Below are positions 8,646 through 20,300 of a stretch of 64,000 nucleotides of DNA, piece by piece. Origin of the DNA: Lachnospiraceae bacterium (GTDB lineage: Bacteria > Bacillota > Clostridia > Lachnospirales > Lachnospiraceae); assembly GCA_017396555.1 (NCBI GenBank), contig JAFQLS010000017.1, positions 1-64,000 on the forward strand. Direction: 5' to 3'. The position numbers and the translations under genes were made by a program. Each line of letters starts with the position of its first letter. Within the stretch, counting starts at the first letter, position 1. Below the pieces are notes generated by a model. That model was not told the origin of the DNA. It did not search any database and saw nothing but the letters and a program-made list of their open reading frames with translations.

Positions 8646-9428
8646 ATGAAAAAATCAAAACGTGAGGCAATTAGAATAGTAGTTATGACTATGGTAGTTA
8701 TAGCTGTAATAGGTAGTGCTACGGTTGCTTGGTTTCTGAAGGGTTCGCCGGCTTCCTTAAGAAATATGGATATTGCGATGGATGATAAGGGAGACCTTTT
8801 GGTTAAGGTAAAGGTAGAGGATGGTAGCTATAAGAATCTTAGCCAAATAGGTACGGGAGAAAATGTAAAATACACAATAGACCTTAATATTGTTGATCAG
8901 GATAATATAGAAAATAATACATTTGCTCCAGGCGCATATGGAAAGGTAGAATTTAAAATTAAAACAATGACATCTTTGGTTGAAGGATATTCTATTAGAA
9001 TTACACCTTCCATAGAAGTCAATGAAAAATATGAAGAGGATTCATTGAGTGAAGAAGAATTGTTTGATTTAGTTAAAATGCATATTAAGTTCTATGCTGT
9101 AAATGATTCGGGTAAATATTCGGAGGTTATTCCATATTATGATGAAAATGTTGTAAATATAGACGAATGTCAGCTCACAGGGGCTTTGTCGGAGGGTATA
9201 GAGAAGGATGTTACATTATATTGGTATTGGCCATATGAGTATATAAATGTTCCTGATAAGGATAATGAGGAAAGTCCGGTGTATGATGAGTATGAAAAGT
9301 ACAGAGAACTTGGTACTATTACTGAACAAATCGAAGCATATGACTGGGATGATACATATATAGGAAATTACGTAGAAAAATTAAATTTTCATTTTGATGT
9401 AGAGGGAAACAGATATGAAAAAGAATAA
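8646..9428 (+). CDS. TasA/camelysin-like exported protein
   Basis: 260 residues. The start MKKSKREAIR is followed by a helix (about 11-27) and ATVAWFLKGSP, the SipW-type processing signature. The mature part is acidic and beta-rich, with FAPGAYGKVEF (a pattern recalling the PG...V.F strand of camelysin-like domains) and TLYWYWPYEY near residue 195. It abuts the peptidase gene and overlaps the next gene by 14 nt. It is a probable fibre or matrix subunit. It lacks the C-terminal W-x-E-G-x-D-x-x-C motif of the upstream group, so the operon encodes at least two subunit types. Confidence 0.75.
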   Translation: MKKSKREAIRIVVMTMVVIAVIGSATVAWFLKGSPASLRNMDIAMDDKGDLLVKVKVEDGSYKNLSQIGTGENVKYTIDLNIVDQDNIENNTFAPGAYGKVEFKIKTMTSLVEGYSIRITPSIEVNEKYEEDSLSEEELFDLVKMHIKFYAVNDSGKYSEVIPYYDENVVNIDECQLTGALSEGIEKDVTLYWYWPYEYINVPDKDNEESPVYDEYEKYRELGTITEQIEAYDWDDTYIGNYVEKLNFHFDVEGNRYEKE

Positions 9429-10185
9429 GAAATTAATAGTAATATCATTGATAATTACGGTTTTCCTTGTGTTTGGTACAAGTTTTAGCTGGTATTTATT
9501 TACAAAGGATAATCATGCAGACAGGTTGGATGCAGAAATTATGGCACCATATTTTTTGTATTTGTTAAATCCAGATGATGAATATTCGCTTCAGTTTTCA
9601 GTAGGTAATATTCATCCGGGTGAAACAAAGGAAATAGTTATTTGTGTCAGTAATAAAAGACCAACAGATGTGTCTGATAATTCTATAGATATTGCAAGAG
9701 AATCTAAGTTTAATTATGATCTTGAGTTTATTTATACGGAGAATCTTCCCGTAAATTATAATATATATGAGCTAAATAAGTATGATATGTCAGATGACGG
9801 AAATTATAGTGAAGCTAGCATAGTTGTTGAAGGTGTCGAGGATTACTACTGGAATAAAAATGATGCGCGTAAGAATAGCGATGGAACACCTAAACCTTTA
9901 ACAATTACTAAAAATGTAACTGACGATAGACTTTCTCAGGTGTTTGGGCAGGAAGATATTTCAGGTGTAGTTAATAAAGGTAATTATTTGCTATATCAGG
10001 AGGATGGTCAGGCAAAACCTGAGCCATTAGGACTTGAATACAAGAATGAAGAATATGAATTTGATTATTATTTGATAGAAGTGACATGGAAGGATGGAAT
10101 AACCTTCAATGATTACACAAAGGAAACAGACCTTTTATATGTAGTGGTTAATGCTAAACAACCATTACCAAAGGAACAGGATTAA
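9415..10185 (+). CDS. TasA-like exported protein
   Basis: 256 residues. The N-terminus MKKNKKLIVI, a helix to about residue 22 and FSWYLFTKD resemble the cleavage regions of its neighbours, with WY in place of WF. The mature domain opens with a strand, then has IHPGETKEIVICVSN (about residues 64-78), the typical P-G-E/Q strand of camelysin-like beta-sandwiches, and a C-terminal segment of alternating hydrophobics (DLLYVVVNA). It overlaps the upstream gene, suggesting translational coupling and matched amounts. I recognise no enzymatic motif, so it is probably structural. Confidence 0.7.
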   Translation: MKKNKKLIVISLIITVFLVFGTSFSWYLFTKDNHADRLDAEIMAPYFLYLLNPDDEYSLQFSVGNIHPGETKEIVICVSNKRPTDVSDNSIDIARESKFNYDLEFIYTENLPVNYNIYELNKYDMSDDGNYSEASIVVEGVEDYYWNKNDARKNSDGTPKPLTITKNVTDDRLSQVFGQEDISGVVNKGNYLLYQEDGQAKPEPLGLEYKNEEYEFDYYLIEVTWKDGITFNDYTKETDLLYVVVNAKQPLPKEQD

Positions 10186-10207
10186 TTGTAAAACGTGGTG
10201 AGCAGAT

Positions 10208-11284
10208 TTGGTAAAAACAGTGAAAATTAAGGACAAGTTAATAGCTATAGGTGTAACATTGTTAGTACTAATTATAATGTTATGCGGGTATTCTATTGTG
10301 TTTGCTAAGTATTATGCAGCAAGGAATAATAAGGGTATTGCTATTGCTTCGAATTTTTATTTTAACAGTGATAAACTAAATAAAATTGATAGACTTATTG
10401 ATATTTCTAGTGAAGATTGGAAGACAGATATTAACTGGATTAATGAGAATCTGTCAGATAAGATAATGGTATACACTAATAATGAAAGATGGTCGAATGG
10501 ATATTATGATTTTGATATTATGATTCAGAATTATGATAGTCATATTCTATATAATCAGGAAGATATGAAGGTCGGTTACAAGGTTGAATTTATGTTGCTT
10601 GACCAACCTGTAGGGGCTGCTTATCAAATAGTTTCTAATGGAAGAACATATAATCTTAATTATGAGGATATTGTCAAATTAGGTGGTGAATTGGAAGGCG
10701 GCAGCCTTAATAGTGATACCTATAAAATAAGAATGACTCTTACGGACACTATTGATAATTATAAACAGGCAAGGGTTTTAGTTATTGCTTATCCTGATTC
10801 TCCGGATTATTTAAAACAGGAAGATAATCAGCAATATCTAATGGCTGGTGTATTTGCAGGAACAGCAAGTATGATGGAACTTAATATTGCGTCGCAGAAT
10901 TTTGAAGTGGTTGAAGAATACAGTGACTTTAATATTAAATATGTAGATTATATAAATGATTTGACTGGGTATATATATAACATCAAGACAGAAGGAGATG
11001 TTATTAAAAATGAGAATACAGCTATTAAGCAGGAAATAACTGTAAGATGGAAAACAGATTATTTGAGTATAAGTGAATTTGACGAGTATTATGATGAAAG
11101 CAGGATTACTACAGGAGTAGAGGATGGAATCAATTATACCTATATGACAATTGATGTGCTTCCATATACAAGTATTAATCTTACTTTTTATAAAACAGAT
11201 AAGTTTATTCAGGAAATGAAGACAGGTGGACAACTTTACAGTAATTCTGAAAATTTTAAGAATCTGGTATATGCATACAAATAG
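10208..11284 (+). CDS. Exported or membrane-anchored TasA-like protein
   Basis: 358 residues from a TTG start (SD GGTGAG, 10197-10202). After a basic start (MVKTVKIKDK) comes a long hydrophobic helix (about 11-34) ending FAKYYAARNNKGIAIASNFYF. The A-S-x-F-Y-F segment right after the helix is a common start of TasA-like mature domains. The body contains Y.VEF.LLDQP and YNLNYEDIVKLGG blocks and ends in a Tyr/Asn-rich tail. It is the last small exported protein before the giant secreted gene (29-nt gap), so it could be the adaptor or cap holding the giant protein. That is inference from position. Confidence 0.65.
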   Translation: MVKTVKIKDKLIAIGVTLLVLIIMLCGYSIVFAKYYAARNNKGIAIASNFYFNSDKLNKIDRLIDISSEDWKTDINWINENLSDKIMVYTNNERWSNGYYDFDIMIQNYDSHILYNQEDMKVGYKVEFMLLDQPVGAAYQIVSNGRTYNLNYEDIVKLGGELEGGSLNSDTYKIRMTLTDTIDNYKQARVLVIAYPDSPDYLKQEDNQQYLMAGVFAGTASMMELNIASQNFEVVEEYSDFNIKYVDYINDLTGYIYNIKTEGDVIKNENTAIKQEITVRWKTDYLSISEFDEYYDESRITTGVEDGINYTYMTIDVLPYTSINLTFYKTDKFIQEMKTGGQLYSNSENFKNLVYAYK

Positions 11285-11313
11285 GAAATATTTATTTACG
11301 GAGGCTTAGCAAT

Positions 11314-14300
11314 ATGTATCAGCGTTTAAAGAAGATATTAGCATTAATTCTTAGTGTGGCATTGTTTGTAAATGCCACTGATTTTAGTGCGTTTATTATA
11401 TATGGTGATGAAAGAGATAAAAGTGAAGAAACAACAATAGAATTACAGACTAGTGAGATAACAACAGAACCACAGGCAGAGACAACAACAGAGCCGGAGA
11501 CAGAGACAACAACAGAGCCGCAGACGGAGACTGTAACAGAGCCACAGACAGAAACGAAGGTTGAAGCAGAAATGAAGCCGGTTGATACAGATTTTGTTGA
11601 TATAAAGCCTAATGGCGCAAAAACTACTGTATCTGCTACAAATGCGCTTAATTATACAAGCTATGATAATATCAATATTGGTGTATATACTCATCAGGAC
11701 TGGACAAGTCTGGTAGCTATTACACATAAGTCAAGTCTTGAAGGTGTTGATATTATTTTATCGAACGATAATAGTAAAACCAGTGATAAACAGACCTGGG
11801 ATTTGACACTAAATGATTTAAAATATTCAGATGGAACAAATATATATTATGGTCTTGGTTCCAAGGAATATCCATTTGCAGGAAATCTTACGTCACAGTT
11901 TACATTAACCTTAAAACCAAAGGTATCATTGTTTAATTATTTATCTTCAAAGGCTAATATTGGTTCTAACGGATATGCTATAACTATTAATTATGTTAAG
12001 GGCTCTAATAATATTATGGGAGGTCTTGCAGGACATTTAGTTCTTGAGAGCGATTATGAATTTGATTATAAGAGACTTGCGATTACAGGTTATGTAGGAC
12101 ATCAAAATGGTGTGTCTGAGGTTGCCGGAGGACTGTTTGGTTATGTAGAATCTAAAGAGGGCGTTACAGGTGTTAAGTTTTTGATTGATGATGATATGAC
12201 AGGTATATCGGGCATTACTAATGTATATGGTAGGATTGCAGGAGGTATAGCAGGTGTAGTTGATAAAAATGTAGTGGTGGAAATGTCAGGGGCACCTATT
12301 TTACCTAATATTGTACATTCAAGTGCTACCTGCGCAGGCGGAATTATTGGAAAGCTTTCAGAAGGTTCGAAGCTTATAACTACAGCTACACAGAGTAAGC
12401 CTATTGTTTTGAAGAATGGAGAGAACGGTTCTACTGCCATAAAGATAACAGGAGCCGGATATTCCGGTGGTGTAGTAGGATGGGTAGAAAATAGCACAAT
12501 TGAATTACAATATGTAGAAAAACATGATAGTGTAAATGGCACTCTGCATGTAGGAGGGCTTATTGGTTATGCAGAATCTACATCAACAGACAAGCCGGTT
12601 AAAGTAACGGTTAGTGATTGTGTAATAGCAGCATTCCATGTGTCTCAAACTTCTAACAATATAAGTCAGAGTAATTGTTCAGGAGGAATAATAGGTAAAT
12701 ATAAGACGACAGATGAAGATACAGAATCTAGTCTTGAAATATCAAAGGTTACTACAAAGACGGCTTCACGAGAGAATAGTAATGAAGTACAGTCGTTTTT
12801 GAGAGTTGAAGTATATCCGTATACCAAGAAAGATTTATATTATTATAATGGCGGTATTGTTGGTGGAATTTGTGGTAACAATGTAAATATTCATGACATT
12901 GATTTTAAGAGAGATGGATTTAGGGTTAATCAGATTTATTGTTTTAATACTAAATATGTTTGGGACACCCAGTCCGCTGGTACAGTTGCAGGTGGAATTG
13001 CAGGTAAAAATATTGAGATAAGTAATATTCTTTTGGCTAATGGCAAATTTGCAGGAACTGACGCATATGGAACGGCAGGCTTAAGCGGTAAGACCGTAGG
13101 CGGACTTGTTGGAAGAATTGGATATTTCGATGGAAATAATATTACGGGTACAAAGATAAAGGTATCTGATATAGATATTGACAGTTTGTATATATGGGAA
13201 GCTGATGCAGACCAGACTAAATATTTAATGAATAACGGAGGTCTTTTTGGTGATATAGGAAAGGGTTCTGTAGTTGCTATATGTGGAGATATTGATTTAT
13301 CAGGTGTTACAACCATTGCTCCGGATGTGGAAGGCTATAGGGATCTGTGTGGTAAAGTAGAAGGCAGGGGCTTTGTGGCAGGTAGCGTTAATGAAAGTCT
13401 TGTCTATTTTGAAAAGGATGCTGTAATAAAAAGACCGATAACAGTAGATGATGGTGTTGTATATTTTTCAGAAGATAAGGATGAAGATTTTAGCACTAAC
13501 AATCCTGCATATAGATTATATACCATTAATGATGTGGGTAATTACGGTTCTATATACCAAAATATTGATGATGAAAATGGTAATGCTGTTATTCAGTATG
13601 ATAATGAATATGGTAATGAGGTTACAGGAACAGTAGGAACAGAAACAGTAGATGATAAGGAATTCTATGTATTAGATTCTCTTGCGGATGCTTTACGCCT
13701 TGCAATAGCAGGTCATACATTTGATGAATCAGGAGATAAAAAGCCAAGATTTGCAAGAGACTGCTTTGGAGATAAAACTATAAATGAACTTTTAAATGCT
13801 AATTATCTTATTAAAACGGATATTGATTTAGGGGATGCAGGTATAAATGGATTTGTTAGAAATGATAGTCTGTTATATCCTTTTTCAGGAATTATGAAGG
13901 GGGCTTCAAAAGGGGAGAATGGAAAATATAAGATTACTGTTAATAATATTACAAGACAATATTATGGGGGATTATTCCCACAGTTAGATGATGGAGTAAG
14001 CTTTGAGAATATCAAAATAGATGGTTATCTTGGATATCAGATAACTCCAACTACTGCTACAGGTGCAGCAGGTGTTCTCGCAGCAAATTCTAAGGGTGGA
14101 ATCACCTTAAAGGGAGTTGATGTATCCACTGTCATTTGTGGACATTGTGTTGCTAATGTTTGGGATAATTCGACAATGTACTGTTATGGTGGTTATGTGG
14201 GTAATGTAGACATAGGAACCGGTGAAATAGTAGTTGATGATTGTAATATTTCGCCAAATATACATAGTATGAATTGTCATTATTTTGTAGGTGGATTGTT

Positions 14301-17300
14301 TGGAAAAATAATACTTAAGAACACCAGCCTGTCATCATCTATAAAAATTATTAATTCAACAATTAGTACTAAAATAATAGCAGATAAGAATATTGGAAAT
14401 GGAAATACAACATCAGGAGCACATATAAGAAGTGGTGGTCTTATTGGATTTGTAGGATATCAGTATAAAAATGTTAGTGAAACAAATAATAATAATAATA
14501 TAACGCCTGGAGCGGTTGCTGCTATGTCACATGCAACAATGGTTATAGAAAATATTGATATTGATTCGGCTGTAATGGATATGACATTGTCACCACAGAA
14601 TAATGTTAAAATGTCAGGCGGTTTACTTGGTTATGCATGGTGTAATGTGGATCTTAAGCTTAATGATGTTAATGTTATAAATGAATCTAAGCTATATAGC
14701 AGAGGTATAACAGGCGGTTTAATAAGTTTCTTAAGCGGAAGTGCAAAGGTAACAAATATTAACCTTGAATCGTTTGAAATGAAAAATACATGGGGTACTA
14801 ATGTTACATATAGTGGTTTGTTGTTTGGAAACGGACAATATGCATATATTACTCTTGATGATGCGACATATGTGATTAATCCTGATGCTGTAACAACCGA
14901 AAATTATTCTTACTTTGATGAAATTGTAGGATTGAATCTTATGGTAAATAGATGCAATGAATTTGGTGCAGCATTAGATGGAAGTTATTCGAATGCGGGT
15001 GTGCTGAATATTATTAAGAGTGACTTTGATTCGTTTAAGGGTGATACTGAGTATTCAAGCTACGTTAATAAGGTAGTGGAGGGAACGAACAAGTATTCAA
15101 GATATTATTATAATTTGTTTACGGGAGATAAAAATGAATGGATTATTCAGATGTCTGGAAATAGCGGAAATATAGATTCTCCTAAGAAGTTTATGACCTT
15201 CCATATATCTCAGTATGCTCACAGCTATCTAAAGAGATATTTTAATGAGTATTTTTCTAATAGTGTGTCTACATCACTTACAATTGCAAATATATCAATT
15301 GATTTAGATATGAATGGATATAGCCTATATCCTACGGTATTAAATGGAAGAACAGTAAATGGAAATAGCCATACAATAACACTGTATGGTGAAGAGATTT
15401 CGAATATTGAAAAGACACTCAAAGACAATGAAAAATCCTTGGTATATCGCAATAATGAATTTATTAGTAATGCAACAACACAGCATTATCTTATGCATGC
15501 ATCGCTTTTCTACAATGTTACAGGAAGCACTATTTCAGATATAAAAATAAAGGGAACTATTGCTAAGAATGAAAGATATACAGGAGCACTTATAGGTGGT
15601 GCAGTATATGGTACTACAACAATAAAAAATATTATTTTGGATAACGTTACTATTAGCAATTATAATAATGAAAGTCATGGCTTGATGATTGCCAGAATAG
15701 GACTTGTTAATGATGCTAATAATAACCAGAAGCTTGAAAGTGCAAATATTGTGATAGATGGCATAGATACTATATATGATACATCAGATAAGACTGTTGC
15801 GGGGGCACTTATAGGTTCGGTTGGAAATACTAATGCAAAAGATGCGAGAGTAAGATTTGAAAATATGCGTGTAAGCGGTGTGAAGTCTGATAAGATATTT
15901 ACATATGCATCATTTATATATGATTATCAATATACAAGTGATTTGGAAAATAATAATTGTTATGGTCTGTATACATTTGAATATGATGATGCAGTTTCAG
16001 GCAATGTTACTTATGGAAAAGAGATTGCAAAGGGAGTGGAATACAACGATTGTCTTGTCAGTTCAATTCCGGAGGGTGATCCTAATCCGCTTGAAGAGGC
16101 AATTAATAGAGCACAGACAGAGGCAAATTTTTATTTACCATATGTATATAAGACTAAGGATATATATGTTAATCCACAGAATGGTAATATTTTAGAGGGA
16201 TGTGGTACATATGAAGACCCATATGTTATTAAAAATTCAAGACAGTTTTTAAGTCTTTATTGTTATCTTACAGGAAAAACATCATACTATAATATGTTTG
16301 AAAGTAAGGGAGAAGGTACACCGGGATGGACTATTAACAGAATTGGTGGAGATGGAGATCCTTATGAATGTTCGGAAAAAGCTGATTCTTCAGTTGCGCA
16401 TAGTAGTGCTGAGTTTTCAATTGTAGATGGTAAGCTCAATGAAGAATTTCCAACGATAGATGAACTTAGAACTGCATATTATATTATAGAAAATGATATT
16501 AACCTTGAAGATATTATTGATTTGAATGATTCAATATTAGTACAGGAATATAATGGTCTTGGAACATTACAATACCCATTTGCAGGTGTTATATCTGGTA
16601 AAGAGATTGATACAGATAAATATTCAACCATTACATTACCAAGACAGGGCGAAAGCAATAGTGTTCAGACAAATTATGGATTGATTCAATATATGAAGGG
16701 TGCCGTAGTTAAGGATTTGAATATTATTACTCCTGTTAAAGATGAAGGTGATACATCGGAAATATTTATTAATGTAAATGCGTATGCCGGTGGAGTGGCA
16801 GCTATTCTTCTTGGCGGTGATAATATTATTGATAATGTATCAACAAGGGTTCGTTTCAGAGCATATAATAATGTTAATTATGATGTAAGTACTGTAATAA
16901 TGGGAGGTTATGTAGGAAAGATAAAAAATGGTTCGTTAATTCTTAGAAATCTTAATGATAAGAATGTAACGGATGGTTGCGAATATATCCATTTAAAAAC
17001 CGGAGGTAATGTAACTACTGTATGCAATGAATCTGATTATGTAGGTATGTTAGTTGGTAAAGTAGAAGATGGATTTATATTATATGAGCATAATAGCAAT
17101 GAGAAAGCCTTTGAAGATACAACTAAAAAAGTATTAACAAAGAATGATCTTGTTGTCTCTACAGCTAATAATAATCTTAAGCTTGCTAATGGTTTTGATA
17201 TCATTAACGGATATGCTCTTGATAAGGGTATAGAAGCTTTTGGAAAAATAAATGTAACAAAGGATGCAAATGGTAATCTTAATGTGAATATGAATAGTGC

Positions 17301-20300
17301 TGAAGCACTTGAAATTATTGCACTTGCGCTTAATAGTGATGCGTTATCTATATATTATGACAGATTTGCTACAAGACAGAACAGCCATGACATATATGGA
17401 TATGAAGTAACTGCAAAGTGTAGAAAAGGAACATATGCTGATCTTGGTAATAAGAGTAGTGCTGACAGGGAGTCAGTAGTCTTATATGATGATGGCAAAA
17501 ATCCGGATGAAAGTAATGTATTTTTGTATCCGTATTTGTTACACAAATATGTTAGTTTTAATAGTGCAGCTTCAGAGAGCGATAATTATGCTAATTATAT
17601 AGATTATACATTCGAGATTAAGCAGACAACAGCGGTTGTTGATAATGTAAATGTTAGCTATAACATATATATTTCGAGATTTAACAAGATACATGATGAT
17701 GTAAGGGAATATACAACAACATATGAGCTTGATAATGGAATTACGGAAGTACTTGATTTATCAGGATATGGTGTAAGCTTTAGAGGATTTGGGGCTTTGT
17801 ATACAGTAGGAAGGTCCGATTTTAGAGCGAATTTTGATGGTAACAGTAAGAATATTAAATTATCAATGAACAGAGAATTTGACAGTTCAAAGGATTTCCC
17901 GGTGGGAATGTTTAATTCTCTTACTTATGATGTACGTGTAGGTGATGCTGTAATTGGAAATAACAATGCCACAATTCCTATGCCGGATGAAGAGGCACTT
18001 GTAATTAGAGAGATAAATATTGTTGATAGTACATTTGATAATATATCAGGTACAGGAACTTATACCGGAGCTATAGCGGGAAGACTTACAGGAAAGTGGG
18101 ATTTTGAAGATATTTATATTAAATCCGAAAACACTGACACCAGCATAGAGGGTAATTTATATGTAGGTGGTTTAATAGGTTCTATAGATAATATAAAATG
18201 GCAAAACACTTATAATGATGATTTACACGATGCTTCAAATGTAATTAATTTCAGGAGATGCGGAACATTTGGAAAAGTAGCGGATACTGTAAAAATAAGT
18301 GGTGAAAATACAATTGTTGGTATTGGTGGCATAGTTGGAGCTATAGGAAGAAAGGATGCTACGAATAAAGAAAATAATGTATTCTATTCCGGAATTATTT
18401 CGATGGAAGATTGTAGTATAAATAACACAGAGATATCAACGGGTAATACAGGAAATGCCGGTGGATTTGCCGGTATGCTTGGATTTAGAAAAACGGATTC
18501 GACATACTCTGCGGTTGGTGTTGTTAATGTAAGTAATACAGAAGGATTTGCAGCAAATAATATTGAAAACGTAATAATTAGAAATAAGGTTGATAATGAT
18601 AGTCAATCTGAATCGTCCATAGGAGGTTTGTTTGGAAAGGTTCTTTTTGTTAATAAACCTGCACCAAATAATGACCCAATGTTTGGGTATATTGGTATAA
18701 ATGGATGTAATGTATCAAATCTTAACATAATATGGGCAGAGAATAATACCAGTCTTACATATAATGAAGATGGTAACAATGCCATAGGTGGACTTATTGG
18801 ATTTAATAGGACACAGAACACGGATATATACAATATTAAAGTTAATAATTCTACAATAGGCACAAGTGAAAATACAGCTTGTTCAGCCGGTGGATTAATT
18901 GGTTTATATAGAGATACTACAGGTGGTGGATTAAACTATGCAATTAACTATAATGTTGATAATGTAGAGATTAGTAATACAAATATTGTATCAAAGAGTG
19001 GCAGAGTTGGTGGTTTGGTAGGACATTTACGTTCTGATGTAAATTCTATAAATAATTGTAAGATTGATAACTGTACCATAACTTCGGAGTTAGAGTCTGT
19101 AGGTGGATTATTAGGGTACCATTATCCTGCCTATGCCGGAAGTACAACTATAAATGATATAGAAGTTTTGGCAAGTACCATACATACAACTGATGCACAT
19201 ACTAATGGTTCTAATGCGATTGCAGCAGGTGGTATCATTGGTCAGGCGGCTAATTATGGTAATGTTATTACAGTTGGCCGGGTTTATGTAGGAAATGGTT
19301 GCTACATACGAGGTGCCAAAGGTGGAGGGGGTATATTTGGTATTGTTAATAATGATGTGAATATTACATATAATGAATGGATTGGAGTTGGAGCCAAGTA
19401 TTCTTCAGATGCGTGGGTTGAGGATAGCGTATATAACAATATTGTTGGAAGAATTGCAGGAGGAATTGCAGGAAGCGAGGATTCAACAACTGAGAGAAAT
19501 ATATCAGCAAAGCTTTGCGTTGCTAAAAATAGAATATATTCATACGATAGAATTGGCAATGCTAATGGAAGATGCGGAAGTGGTGGTCTTGCAGGATATA
19601 GAAATGGAGCCTCAGGTCAGGTAATTCTTGATGATGTGACTATTATGCATAATGTAATAATAACATCAGGAAGAGGAGTTACAGCAGCAGAAGCATATGG
19701 AAGCGGTAATAATAATTATATGCCTGCAGCCGGTGGAATGTATGGTAGAATTGAGGCAAATAGCTCAAGCACTACAGAATGCGCAAATATTACTTTGTTA
19801 GATAATAGTATTGGCTTCTACGATGTTAGCAGTATGGATGAGGATGAAAAATATAAAGGCTTTAAAAATCTTGATATTAATTCAGAGGAAGTTAAGCTCT
19901 TTTATTACGATGAAAATAATACCTTGCAAACTGCTAAATGGAGTGAATCGTTAATTAATGAAAAAAATGTTGGGCGTTATTCTATAGGATTAGGAACATT
20001 TATCGGATATTATTTAGCAAATAATACAAGCAAAAACAGACAGTTTAATATTTTGAGACCTAATGTAATATTTAGTGAAGATATAGGTTCCATTCCGGCG
20101 ATAGATTGTGGAAATATCAAATATACTACTGATTCGACACAATATGGAGCACAATATCCATATAGTTATAGAAATACTGTACATATTCTATATATGAAAG
20201 ATAAAGAAAATACTATAATAGACAGTGCTATTGTTACTAAAACAGGAGAAGATAATAACTTGTTTGAAAATCTTGATAATATTATTTCGGATTATAGAGA

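Noticed and set aside
11455-11550. CRISPR-like array
   Set aside because: The repeats are contiguous 24-bp coding units with no spacers, inside a reading frame, giving a Thr/Glu/Pro linker.
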